Shown one piece after another: positions 53,201 to 63,693 of a stretch of 64,000 nt of DNA. The stretch lies in NCBI GenBank assembly GCA_013398275.1, contig VZSE01002342.1, positions 1,089,787 through 1,153,786 of the forward strand. Reading direction: 5' to 3'. The DNA comes from Promerops cafer. Taxonomy: Eukaryota; Chordata; Aves; Passeriformes; Nectariniidae. Position 1 is the first letter of the stretch; each line of letters opens with the position of its first letter. A program made the position numbers and the translations under genes. The notes beneath the pieces are model-generated. The model made no database searches and had not been told where the DNA came from. It saw only the letters and a list, made by a program, of their open reading frames with translations.

Positions 53201-54149
53201 ACCGGGACAGATCCAAAAGCAGTTTTTAGCACGAAGCTGTCTCTCTCCCCATCTAAAAGAGCTTCGCCATCCTTTGTTTTGGGTTACCCTTCCTCCTCTG
53301 CAAGACTTGCAGTGGATATGAAGCAATATAGTCATGACATCTGGATTTTCTTACTGCAATAGTAATGTTTCCTCTTTAATATTAACATTCCAGAAAGGAA
53401 AATTACTCGTATTTATGCCAGAAATTTCCAGCTCATTCAAGAATAACACTGTCCCAAATTACCTTCTCATTATAAGCTTCTAAAAACATATGCATGCAAA
53501 AAAAAAAAAAAAATTGTCATTTTCTTCTTAATTAATATCTACAGGAAAGGAAAGGAAATATTTTTTTAAAAGACTGAAAATGCCAAAAAGATCCAAGAAC
53601 CATACTTTTTTTAAAAAAACAAAACACCAATATCCTTCAGATGCTTGTTCCCTGATTAAAAAAATGATCAAGCAAAAAAACTCCAAGAGAATAAAATCAA
53701 CTATTCAAAAAAAGTCTATTTTCCAGATTAAAGGGAGACTTTAATCTCCTCTTCAGTTTTACTTCTTGTTGCCCTTTTCTTTGCCATACACACACAAAAA
53801 ATCTTTCATTTGAAATTGACATCATACATGTGATCGTTCAAAGAATACTGCAGTGTGTGTTATACAGAGATCACTGGAACTGCTGTTCCATCAGTTCCCA
53901 GGAAAGGGGGCCAGGTGAATGCAACTCAAAATGTCTCCCGCTCCCAGGGCAACAAAAAAATGTGAGCAGGAGTGGGAAGGACACAGTACCAAAGAAAGCA
54001 CAAAGGGAGATCCTGTGTTCAATAGTCCTGACACCTTAACTCCCCTTGTACCTATCTGCACTGTTACTTGCACCCCCAGAGATCAGAATCCCTAGGATTT
54101 TTCTGCCTTCAGTATGAACACTTGTATCCTAAGAAACTCCCTGTTCTAC

Positions 54150-54285
54150 TGGTTTAGAAAACAAGTTCCTTGGACAAGGACTACAAGAGGAATCAGAGGC
54201 AGAAAGGAATTAAGTGAGCTGTCTGAGATCATGATGCAAGCTGAAAGCAGAACCAGGACTGGAATACGAGTCCCCTCACGTCACC
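54150..54285 (-). repeat. MIR SINE relic
   Basis: The plus strand shows 'gaggcagaaaggaattaagt', then 'gagctgtctgagatcatgat' and 'gcaagctgaaagcagaacca', then 'ggactggaatacgagtcc'. This is the order of the reverse complement of MIR: 'gaggcacagagaggttaagt', the 'acttgcccaaggtcacacag' block, and 'agccaggattcgaacccagg'. The element therefore lies on the minus strand. It is diverged but has a clear series of matching blocks. Confidence 0.65.
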
Positions 54286-56974
54286 TCATTGCCTTCCTTT
54301 ACATTCAGGGTTATCCAAGTCCCACCAGTACCAGAGGAGCATTGAATCATCACATCACACCCAAATGCAAAGAAGCAGCTAGAGTGGGGCTTTCGTCTCC
54401 ATCCAAACTGTAGCATTTGTAAAAAGTACTGATCAGTCCAAAAGGTGAGTAACAACTTCAGAACTAAGAATGACTGGGTGAAGGATGTATTCCCAACTGC
54501 CACTAACATGAGACATTAAAATTTTATCATTTTATTTCTAGGAATGACTTAATTTTTAACCCGCTCCCTCAGCACACCTACCTTTCCACTCCTTAAACAA
54601 GACCTAAAGAAAGATGTTTGTGAGTGCTGTGATTCAAACATCTGGCCTGCACGAAAATGCTTTCTGCATCACAACCATCAACATGGTCACTTCATTCTCA
54701 ACTTGTTATTTCTTCCCCCAGTGCAAACACAGATGATTTAGAGGCTCCACCCGCTCTGTCAAAAGTGCCCAGACAGCTCAGCTATATTGCTTATTGAATT
54801 GCTTTAGGCATAGCAGCCCAAACATGAACTGTGTTACATTAAAGTATTTCATCTTTATGATGAAAAATGCTTGTTGTAGAGTCCAATGGTTCTTTGTATA
54901 TTGCATTAAATACATAAATATTTTAAATAAAAATCTGGACTTTTTTGAAGATTTTAACACCACACTGAATTCTAAAAAGCCCGCAAACTTCAAACATTGG
55001 AGAAAAGCAGCAAGAGTGGAAAAACAGGCAAGAAACCTCTATTCAGCAAGTTCTTGAAATGTGCATAAGCAAATTAAATATTCAGTCTATTCAGCAAAAT
55101 AGGAGAGCATATCAAAAGTGTTCCTGGCTAATAAGTAAGCATATTGAAAAAGAGGAAACATAGATATTCCTTTGGTTGCCCACAGCATCATATACCTTTA
55201 CTTCTCACACACCACAGGCCTATGGCCAGGATTCAGGCATCTGAACCTTCATTTGGGGTTTTAGGGAGCCACAGGGGCTGCATGCACCTCAGCTCACAGC
55301 TCAGAAGAGGCAGAAAAGATAAAATAAATTAACATCCGACATCAAAATAAATTAATTACTGACAGCAAGATGCTTCAACACGCTAAAAAAGATCTTAAAA
55401 ACACAAGATGAGTGCTTTGAGAATCAATGTGGCCAAAATGTTATCAAATGTACAGGATGGATTGCTCACAAACACACAGAGCTTAATGCTCATCCAAACA
55501 GACAACACCTAGAAGCCACTACATGCAAGCTTAAATCAGAACCTGAAATTTGGAAGAATTCCTCCAAAACCACTGTATGGGTTATCAAAATACAAAGACC
55601 AGCAAGAGAACTGTAATCAATTTTTTCAAATCACCCCTACCACAAAGCTTGCACTACAATTTCCCTTCTATTATGCATCATTTGTTTGAAAGGACAGGGT
55701 GGCTACTACTTTTCTGAATCAGACACCAGTAGTTCTCATCAAGAGTGGATGTCTTGAGCTAAATACCTCTGAACTGCTTCCCTTATGTTATGTACATCCA
55801 TGTGTATATAAAAATGAATAAAATATTTCTGACACAGTTCTGAAAGAACTCTACTATCATCCACACTGGAACAGCAACATGTCTGTGACTACAGTAGGGC
55901 AAACAATTACTCCGTGAGACTTTTGAGGCTAATAAGACTAAAAAAAATCAAGAACTAGAATAGTTTGGTTTTTTTAAGAAATTCCTTTCCTCACAAAGAA
56001 AGCACCTTCAAAGTACAGTAACTCAAGCAGCATATGGCATTTACATTTTCATCTAAATCTTTAAAGAAACCCATTATTTCCTTAGATTTGAGAAAAGAAC
56101 CCTGCTTTATTTCACCACACCGACCATAAATTATTCATTAATTCTGTTTGCTAACTCTGTAACTGAGCCCAGATGTTTCTGCTGCAGTGGCATGCCATAA
56201 GAGAAGTTAAATATAGCAAGCTGTATGCAAGGACCAGACTCTCTCCCCTCACTACAGCATGCCCAAATATTGCTTGAGAGAAAACAATGAATACATTTTA
56301 AAAATATTCTGAATATGTGAGTCTGAAATGCCATAGTCTGATGACAAAATTTCATGTGGAAGACCCCCACACATTTAATTTGGGTGTAACTGAAGTCGCT
56401 GGTCCTGTCTCTGGGGAAAGGGCTGGCACTTTCACTCGCCAGAGTAAACAGAAAATTTACAAGCAGAGGAACACTTCTTGCCATGCATCATTTACAAATA
56501 CAAATGAAGACTTAAGTTTTCAATAATAAGAAACACTTCTGAGCCAGCTACCAAGGGCAACAACCAAGCTGATGAGGAATTAAGAGCGTCCTAAGGAATT
56601 TCGGGAATGGAATTGACAGAAACCTACTGGTGGGAATCTTTAATACATTTCAGTGCTTCAGAAAAACAACCATTTTACACTAGCAAAGATGATTAATGTT
56701 AGCATTTATAGCCAACACTGAAAATAGTTCTCTTGAACAGAATGAAACTACCACCTTCAGCCACACATTCATCCATTGTTATGGTTTCAAGCACTCTTCA
56801 TCAACTGTCTTAAGCTCGTTTGGAAGTGCCTATTTTAAAGTAGGAACTCTTCCTGATTATTATATAGTTGGAGAAGAAGTGAAAAACAGGTTGAACATCA
56901 CAGTATCACTTGGAGTTTGGAGACTCTTCTAAGGCCCACAACTCCTCTTCAGTTGTGAACAGGGATAACAAGAG

Positions 56975-57140
56975 ATTTTCAGAGGTCATCTTGTCCCTTT
57001 GCTGTGCAAAAGGCAAGATTAAGACTGTTTAAAGTATTTGCCTGATCTGTTACTAAAAATTTCCAGTGTAACAGATTCTGTACCATGAATTTCCACAGGG
57101 AGAGTATTTTGGAGAAGCTGTTATAGACCAGTGTGTTAAT
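56975..57140 (-). repeat. Ancient CR1/L3-like LINE 3' end
   Basis: On the plus strand the sequence reads 'ttcagaggtcatcttgtccc', then 'aaggcaagattaag', 'tttgcctgatctgttactaa' and 'aaatttccagtgtaacagat'. These occur in the order seen in the reverse complement of old amniote CR1/L3-type 3' ends (a 'gaggtcatctagtcc' block, an 'acctgttcttaaaaa' block and a 'cctccagtgatgg' block). The element therefore runs on the minus strand, the same sense as SCFD2. It is strongly diverged and probably older than the CR1 copies at 27 and 35 kb. Confidence 0.6.
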
Positions 57141-58865
57141 GGCACCACTGCTTTGGTACCATGTATCAGCTGCTGTTATCCAACTTTGCCATACTTGCAT
57201 CTTGTAGCCAAATCCTGCTGTTCTTTAACCAGCTGTGTCTATATATAGAGACTTTGCAAAACATGTTAAGACTATCTACTGTTAACAGAGGGCACCTTCC
57301 CATTAGCCAGCAAACAGGAAAAAAACCTTGATGTATATATACACTACTAGCCATCCTAGAACATAGTAAAACTCTGTCAGCTGTTACAAAAAACATGAAC
57401 ACATGACTGAAGTCAGAATTTAGCCATGGGAAGGCATACCAGCACTACCTTTAGCCTCCTCAATGTCAGTAATGTGAGAAACAATAGAGTGGTAGCACAC
57501 CTCAACAATCTCAGGGCAGTTAATATCTATTTCTTTTTCCTAGTCCACACTGACAGAACTTTCTTTATTTCTGGTAGCTACTCAAAGGTAGCACAAAAAA
57601 ACTACCACAAAGTTCTACTATGGACAATGACCTCTTCATTTTGCTGTGTAGAGAGATCTTTAAGGACATCTCACTTTTGCTCCAGGAATCAGTGGGAAAG
57701 CAGAGAGTGAGAAGCAAACCAGAACAAATTTTATTTCAGCTCATCACCCTGGCAGCAAGTTACAGCTGAGTCCACCTCTATGAGGAAACGTTTCCTCTCC
57801 AACTGCTATGGAAGAAGAGAGGTATGCAATGCAAAACCTAGAAACTGGACCCAGTTACAGCACATGTGAGAGATGGAAGGTGACAAAGGATCTGGAGGCT
57901 CTCAGAAAATAAAGACCATATGTTGCTAACGGTGGAAATCTGTGAAATCTTTGTTGGGGGGAAGGGAAGAAAAAGGATACAGTGCAGGTGTAAAACCACA
58001 AAACAAGTCAAAAGAGAAGAATAGAAACTATATTAAATAGCCCATCTCGAAAAACCATTTTCTAATATATGAGGAGAGTATTATAGTAAAAGAGAAAGAA
58101 CTTTTAAACTCCTTTGCAACATTGTATTAACTTCTAGAGCACTGCTGAGAAAAATCTTTCTTGCGGAGTGAAACCAGCACCTGGTATGTTTACTTGTTTT
58201 TGCACAGTAACAGAAGCTGCAGGAAAGTTTTGGTTTGGACAACTAAATTTAGAGAGTGAAACATCAAATCTGATGCACTTTACCTGTAAAGCCTTAGCTA
58301 CACATTATACGTAGTTATGTACAATTGAAGTTACTGCTTTTAGGTTGTTCTTGTTTAAGCAAAAATCAGACCCCCGTAAAGCTGTCTGTATACCTGAATT
58401 TGTGCCTTATTATCCTTCTCCACAGGTGCTGTGCTTGAAAACAGGGATATAACCTTAAATTAACAGGTACTATAACAAAAATTCAGCATCCAGCTAACTT
58501 TATAAAGAGGCTTATGGGAAAAGGAAGTCACCATTGAGACCAACCTGTTTGCATGACCTATTACTTAGGCAGAAAAAGAAATGTCACAAGGAAAATTCAT
58601 GGTGTTAATTTGTACTGATTTCTGCTACAGTAATCTACAGCAATTTAAACAACCCAAATCTAAAAGGTCTTGAGATTCTCCCACTTTTGGAAGCCTTATC
58701 TGGCCTACTCACTTAATGTACATATATAGACTATTACATTCCAGCAGAATTACAACCAGATGGGGTTTTGCTGTAACCTTGATTGTTTTCTTTTGTTTTG
58801 TTTTTTTTTAAGACTTGTTCTCTGTTCATTTTTTCACAGAGAGATAACAAACATATTCAACATTT

Positions 58866-58909
58866 AAAAAAAAAATAAAAATAAAAAAAAAATAAAGAAG
58901 AAAAGAATG
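58866..58909. repeat. A-rich low-complexity tract (U-rich in SCFD2 pre-mRNA)
   Basis: This is a nearly pure A tract with scattered T and G on the plus strand. In the SCFD2 transcript it is a U-rich tract beginning within about 5 bases after the exon 2 donor. Apart from low complexity, it may act in splice-site choice (see findings). Confidence 0.85.
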
Positions 58910-58914
58910 TTTAC

Positions 58915-59083
58915 TTTGGTTGTGCTAAGCAGCCAGGTGCTATAATACTGCAAGTTTCATCTGTAGTCTGCAGTGCTGTAAGTTCCACCATGTTAACCAT
59001 CACATCGGTCTTGTGGCCAGGAAGTTTAGGAAGCACAGAAAGAATCTTCTCTGCAAGGTTGTCACCATGATGACCAACTGCTC
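58915..59083 (-). CDS. SCFD2: SCFD2 second visible exon
   Basis: This internal coding exon of 169 bases enters in phase 1 and leaves in phase 2. It encodes GAVGHHGDNLAEKILSVLPK, then a run with LPGHKTDVMVNMVELTALQ, and ends near IIAPGCLAQPK/N. This continues the Sec1-like domain directly after the DRTLDLAG motif of exon 1. The acceptor is good: a run of T followed by CCCTCAG, with AG at 59085-59084. The donor is weaker, because the exon ends in A (CCAAA|GTAAAC, GT at 58914-58913) instead of the usual G. It is followed within a few bases by a long T-rich stretch in the sense strand. The frame is closed just after the donor by TAA, as expected for an intron. Its length, phase and sequence agree with SCFD2. 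Confidence 0.96.
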
Positions 59084-62000
59084 CTGAGGGAAAAAAAAAA
59101 CCACACAAAATTGAAAAGAAAATAACCACACATTTTGGGGAGACGGACACTGGTACTCCTAACATCAAAACCACATTTAGCTTTTCAAAAATATTTTTCT
59201 ACAAATGTAAAATCAATTTCTAGACTGTGTAAAATTAAAAGCACTTAAAACTTTTCAGAAAGACTCATTTAAAAAGCACAAATTAGACTTAGTTTTACAG
59301 CTGTTACATATTCACTGATTTTACACTTAGACATGAAAAACATTTTTCTTTGCCTAAGGAAGTTGTTAAATAATATTTGCAATTGTTATTGAAAAAAGCA
59401 AGCAAATATTTGTGTATACACACTCACATGCATACTATACTTTTCTACGTAAACTAATAGGGCTGTGCTTAAAAGGACTATATACAAGTTGCATAAATAG
59501 CTACCCAGACAGGCCAGCCTAATATTAAAATAAACAATTACCAATGGTATGCCACAATCAAGATCATTACTTTTATACCAACTGAGGGCAGCTCAGGTGA
59601 AACAAACATGAAATAACTAAACCAACTGAAGTTACAAAGTATAAAATGTCAATTTGACCATATTCCAAGAGAAACTCTGAACTCCAGCTGGCATGTTTTC
59701 TTCAATTTTCCTGATTTCAAACACACATGCTTTTCTTTCCATTCATGAACTCTCAACACAGGCTCTACAACCAACTTAAAAAATATTAGGGCTGTGAGCC
59801 AAGTCAAAGCAGAAAAACATGACACACACTACAGATAAAAAAAGTCACAAGAGAGGGACCAGAAACCTTGTTGCCTTTAGGTCAGGAACAAGTTGAAGGT
59901 ATTTGTAGTCAGCCGCTTAAGCTACCATTCAGCCATCAACACAGGGCTGGACAGCAGTGCTGAGCTTAGTTTTGCTGTCCTAGCCTCAATCACAGAAAAA
60001 CAGGAATTTTTGAAGCACCTCTGAGAGGCAGGAAAAGGTTCTCTCAGGCTATGGTCCCATTCCATCTAAGTCTGTCTGTGTGGCAGCTATCTGCTCTTAT
60101 GTTTTCATCATTTCCAAAGACACAGAATATCTGTTTCAACAGCTGAATTAGCTTCACATGCTCCATAAATCCAAACAAGGCCCTTACATCAAGTACATTG
60201 CTGAGGTCAGATTATTTAAGTGCTCTTGGATAGCAGAAGCAGAAGACTGTCTCCAGCAATTCTACAGCAGCCAGGTATCCAGGCTGTAAGCCATGGTTTT
60301 CCATGGTTTATCCACTATTCTGTATTGCAAAAGAAGTTGAAAAGAGAAACAAGGCTGAAAAAAGAAGAGAAAAGTGAAGCCAAACTCTGTGCTGGCAATG
60401 CCTTTAGCCACAGAAAGCAAAGAAGGCACATGTGTCCAGCACGGAGTGGTACTGCAGTGTGGACATCTGACCACTCAGCTGGTTTATTACACATTTGTTT
60501 CACCAAAGACTGCAACCAGTACTGAATAACAGCAACTTTCTTTTCTACCATCCCCAGCCAGAGTTAGTGAAGTACAGATGGAATGACCTGGGTTGTCTTT
60601 GTGACTCCCTAAGCTATCTTGTTCCCCAAAATCCCTACATTCTTCTTACTAGACTAGTCAAGTGTAAGGCACACAGCAACACTTGCAAAGTTGCACAGGA
60701 AAACCGATGGTAATCTTCTGAATCTCCACCCCACATATTGGAAGCAACATCTGTCTCTCCACACATGCTGCATGTGAGCAACGTTTTGTTAGACATTTGG
60801 CTAAACTAGAAACACCTCAAATGCAAATAAACTCACATTAATTATTAACATCCCTCCTTTCTTTTTGGCATAGGGGGAAGACTCAGAGTACTTGAGCTGC
60901 TTCCATGAACAGCCAATGCTATCTCTGTCTCTTTCCCACAACTGTTACTTCTTGGAGGTTTCCACTGGTCCACAGGTGCTACTCGCTTTTGCCATGCCTC
61001 ATGAAATCAACCACAAAACATCTACTGAAGGTTTTAAAAGTCACCGTCACCCTGATCAACTGCATAAAACAACCAAACCTGAAAAGATTGTTAAACTTCA
61101 CGAGACTAGGACTAGAAATCACAGGGAGTCACTTTCAAACTGCACTGACTTCAGCAGGATGCATGGGATTAGTTTTGATCCTCTCTACTCACTACTTCTG
61201 AGGACAGTCAACAGACTGCTCAGCAGCTTCTCATGAGCAACAGTGTTCAAGACACAGGTGATGGTTTTGAATGCTGCCAAAGTACAGACAGATTGAGCAT
61301 TCGTGTGACAAGTTATCTGACCACTGCAAAATAGTTTTCATGCCAGGCTAACATCTAGCTTTCAGGATACAAGAACTCTTGTGTATCATGCTGTTCTAAT
61401 TTCACTTTTTCTTTTCATTACAACTTATAAACTAAAATAGGTGACATTTGATACAAGTTGTAGTTGACACAATTTGCAAAGCCAACCAACCAATTCTTTA
61501 ACACCAACCAGGAACTCACTAACTACACCCCCTGCTTCCCCTGTGTATTTTCTACTGTACAGTTTTTAGCAACCCAATGAAACAAATCTCATTGTGTGGC
61601 ACTAAATTCCGGTTCATATAGAGCTTTACCTCTGAAATGCACCAGATTTTTCTTCCTTCAGTTTGCATTGTATTTGATAGCATGAGTATCACGTCCAAAG
61701 CACAGGAATAATTCAGTGAAATTACCAATGAATTCTGGAGGCATTTGTTGGTAACAAAAGAATTGTTGCAAGCAGGGACCTTATTTCACTAATGGATACT
61801 GAGAATAGGATCTTAAAAAAACAAATCCTGTAACTTCTTATCCTTACTCCGTGAGCTTTGATGTTTCCTTCCAATGCTGCTCACTACAGCCCTGATGTTA
61901 TCTCCAAAAAACCCTCTCCTACTGAAGTACAAGATTCCACACTTCCCTTCCCAGAGTTAAATTGGTACCAATTATCTCTCTTCATACCTCCTCAAGAGTC

Positions 62001-63693
62001 TCCTTGTCAGGAAGCTGCCTGTCATCCCACATCTGGTTCTTTTTTTTGTTTTTATTTCTTCTCACTATCTGAGCGCATAAATAAATCCTTTCCCCGTTCC
62101 CACCCCAAACCAACACTCTTCTCATAATTTCATTTTACAGCTCCTTATCCAATTCCACTTTCCTGCAGTCTTCTGATCAATCTTCCCAACCTCAGCAGAG
62201 CATTAACTGCCTGGATCCATAGCTGCTCTTTAGCACATTATTGATAGCTATGAACCCTACAGCTATTCAAGAATACACAATGGCAAAATTATGGGAGGAA
62301 AAAACATATTGAGGAAAATTCAGAAACAGACAAGCTGCAGGGTGCACCATTGTGCCAGTTACTTGCTACATGACATGTGCTGGCAAAAAATTATGACCTG
62401 AATTATTGACTAGAAACAGAACCAGGCCCACACCCTGTGCATGGCAGCAGGAGGTATGTATGACGGGGATACCAAATGCAGTCATTCCTATATCAATACA
62501 CATATGTACAGAACACTTTCAGGCATATAGATATGGCTGTGGGTTACACAGAGACGTGTATCTGCTCAGACAGATACAAAGTGACAAGTAGATACCGGAT
62601 AATTCACAGCGAACCGTAAGGCTGAGTCTGAAACATGCAGACCATTTCCTTCACACCTCAAGGTGGTACACAGGCACAGTTAAGGTTTCCAGGTTGCAGC
62701 AAAATGGAAGTGCTAGAAAGGAACTTTTGGATTTCCAGCAAAGCCTTCTGCTTTACTCTTCATTTCTATGATCCACTGGGATACAAGGGTGTGCAAGCAA
62801 CCACCATGGCCATGGGGTTAAACATGCTCCCAGTGTTGCCAGATGAAGAACTGTCTGTACACCTGGCGGCTTAATACAACTATTCTTCAAATCACTAGCC
62901 TGTGGAACGGAACCGCACACTGCTTATTCTGTAAGATCATGTTAAACATGAACCAAGAAGAACAGGAGAGTAGCCAGCTCAGTTATGTCAACTTTTCTCC
63001 TAATTTGGAAAGCTGTACCAGTTCAATGGGTGGTTAAGTATGACTTTGGGGTCACTGATCACCAGGGATCACCACTTCACCAAACCACTTGAGCTATTTC
63101 TGCACGAAAGGATGCACCTGGCACTAGAGGTGTTGGCACAGCCTTTGGGGTCAAGGAAGCAGCCTGTAAGGTACTTTTCCAACCAACTGGATTATGTGAG
63201 TAATGGATGATCTGGATGCTTGAGAGCAGTGGTTTTTAATCCAGGAAGCATGAAACTGACCCTGGGACAAAATATTACAGTACACATATCCCACATGGTA
63301 ATAGGTGTTTTGGAAGAGAAAGGAGGACATAGGGTATCACCAGCAGAATGCTGGAACACCAAGTTTCCCTGCTATAGTAGGATGATGTGGATCTTACAGT
63401 AACTACTGCTTCGAACCCAGCCACGTTTCTCCAAGCTTCAGAAGAAGCCCAGAGTTCTACCATGACTGCCTGGTAACCACTGAACAAGTATATTATAGCA
63501 AACCAGAGATCAAGAGCAATCCCACCCAGGACCCAGAATTGGAGCTATATACCGATGGGAGGACACAGTACAAAGTGGAAGATGGATTTTTGGTAACACC
63601 AGGTCACCAGGCTTCCTACTGTCTGACATCCTCTCGGTGGGGTGGGTATGAGCCCTCTAGAATGACAGCCCATACCAGCTGAGGATTTCTTAC
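59084..63693 (-). other. SCFD2: SCFD2 intron 1
   Basis: This intron of about 4.6 kb has the donor GTAAGA at 63693 and the acceptor CCCTCAG ending at 59084. The right-hand end holds a decayed retroviral pol fragment (listed separately) on the opposite strand. The stretch from 59100 to about 63050 shows ordinary AT-rich intron sequence. Its open frames on both strands (for example 60220-60525, 60892-61236 and 61858-62127) have no recognisable protein motifs and are treated as chance. I see no RNA gene in it. Confidence 0.9.
63075..63635 (+). pseudogene. Broken class I endogenous retrovirus pol fragment (late RT/connection to start of RNase H)
   Basis: The plus strand carries a decayed gammaretrovirus-like pol remnant. 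One frame starting near 63082 reads through the late reverse transcriptase and connection region. A TGA at 63208-63210 interrupts it, and it ends at a TAA at 63400-63402. Similarity then continues in a second frame from about 63399, including the short block NPATFL. A third frame starts at 63461 with HDC and reaches the RNase H opening motif TDG at 63551-63559, where the Asp is the usual catalytic position. Similarity fades by about 63635. So there is at least one in-frame stop and two frame shifts, and the copy cannot encode a working enzyme. I see no YxDD polymerase motif, integrase, gag, env or LTR around it. It lies antisense to SCFD2 in intron 1, about 60 bp from the exon 1 donor. The assignment rests on the ordered series of motifs. 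Confidence 0.82.

Larger units (their letters stand above)
33873..58914 (-). other. SCFD2: SCFD2 intron 2
   Basis: This intron of about 25 kb has the donor GTAAAC at 58914 and the acceptor TTCTTACAG ending at 33873. It contains a CR1 3' end (35.3-35.5 kb), a CpG-richer patch (40.4 kb), a homeodomain-site-rich block (41.6-41.8 kb), a 36-nt T run (44.7 kb), CA repeats (45.9 and 50.2 kb), a second CpG-richer patch (53.1 kb), a MIR relic (54.2 kb) and an ancient minus-strand CR1/L3-like relic (57.0 kb). Open frames such as 42586-43044 show no domain and are considered chance. The remaining sequence has no feature I can support. Confidence 0.9.

Noticed and set aside
62400..63060. Leftward extension of the retroviral pol fragment or an LTR
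   Set aside because: I could not find further ordered pol motifs or a polymerase YxDD box, nor paired LTR-like ends, so the feature was stopped near 63075.
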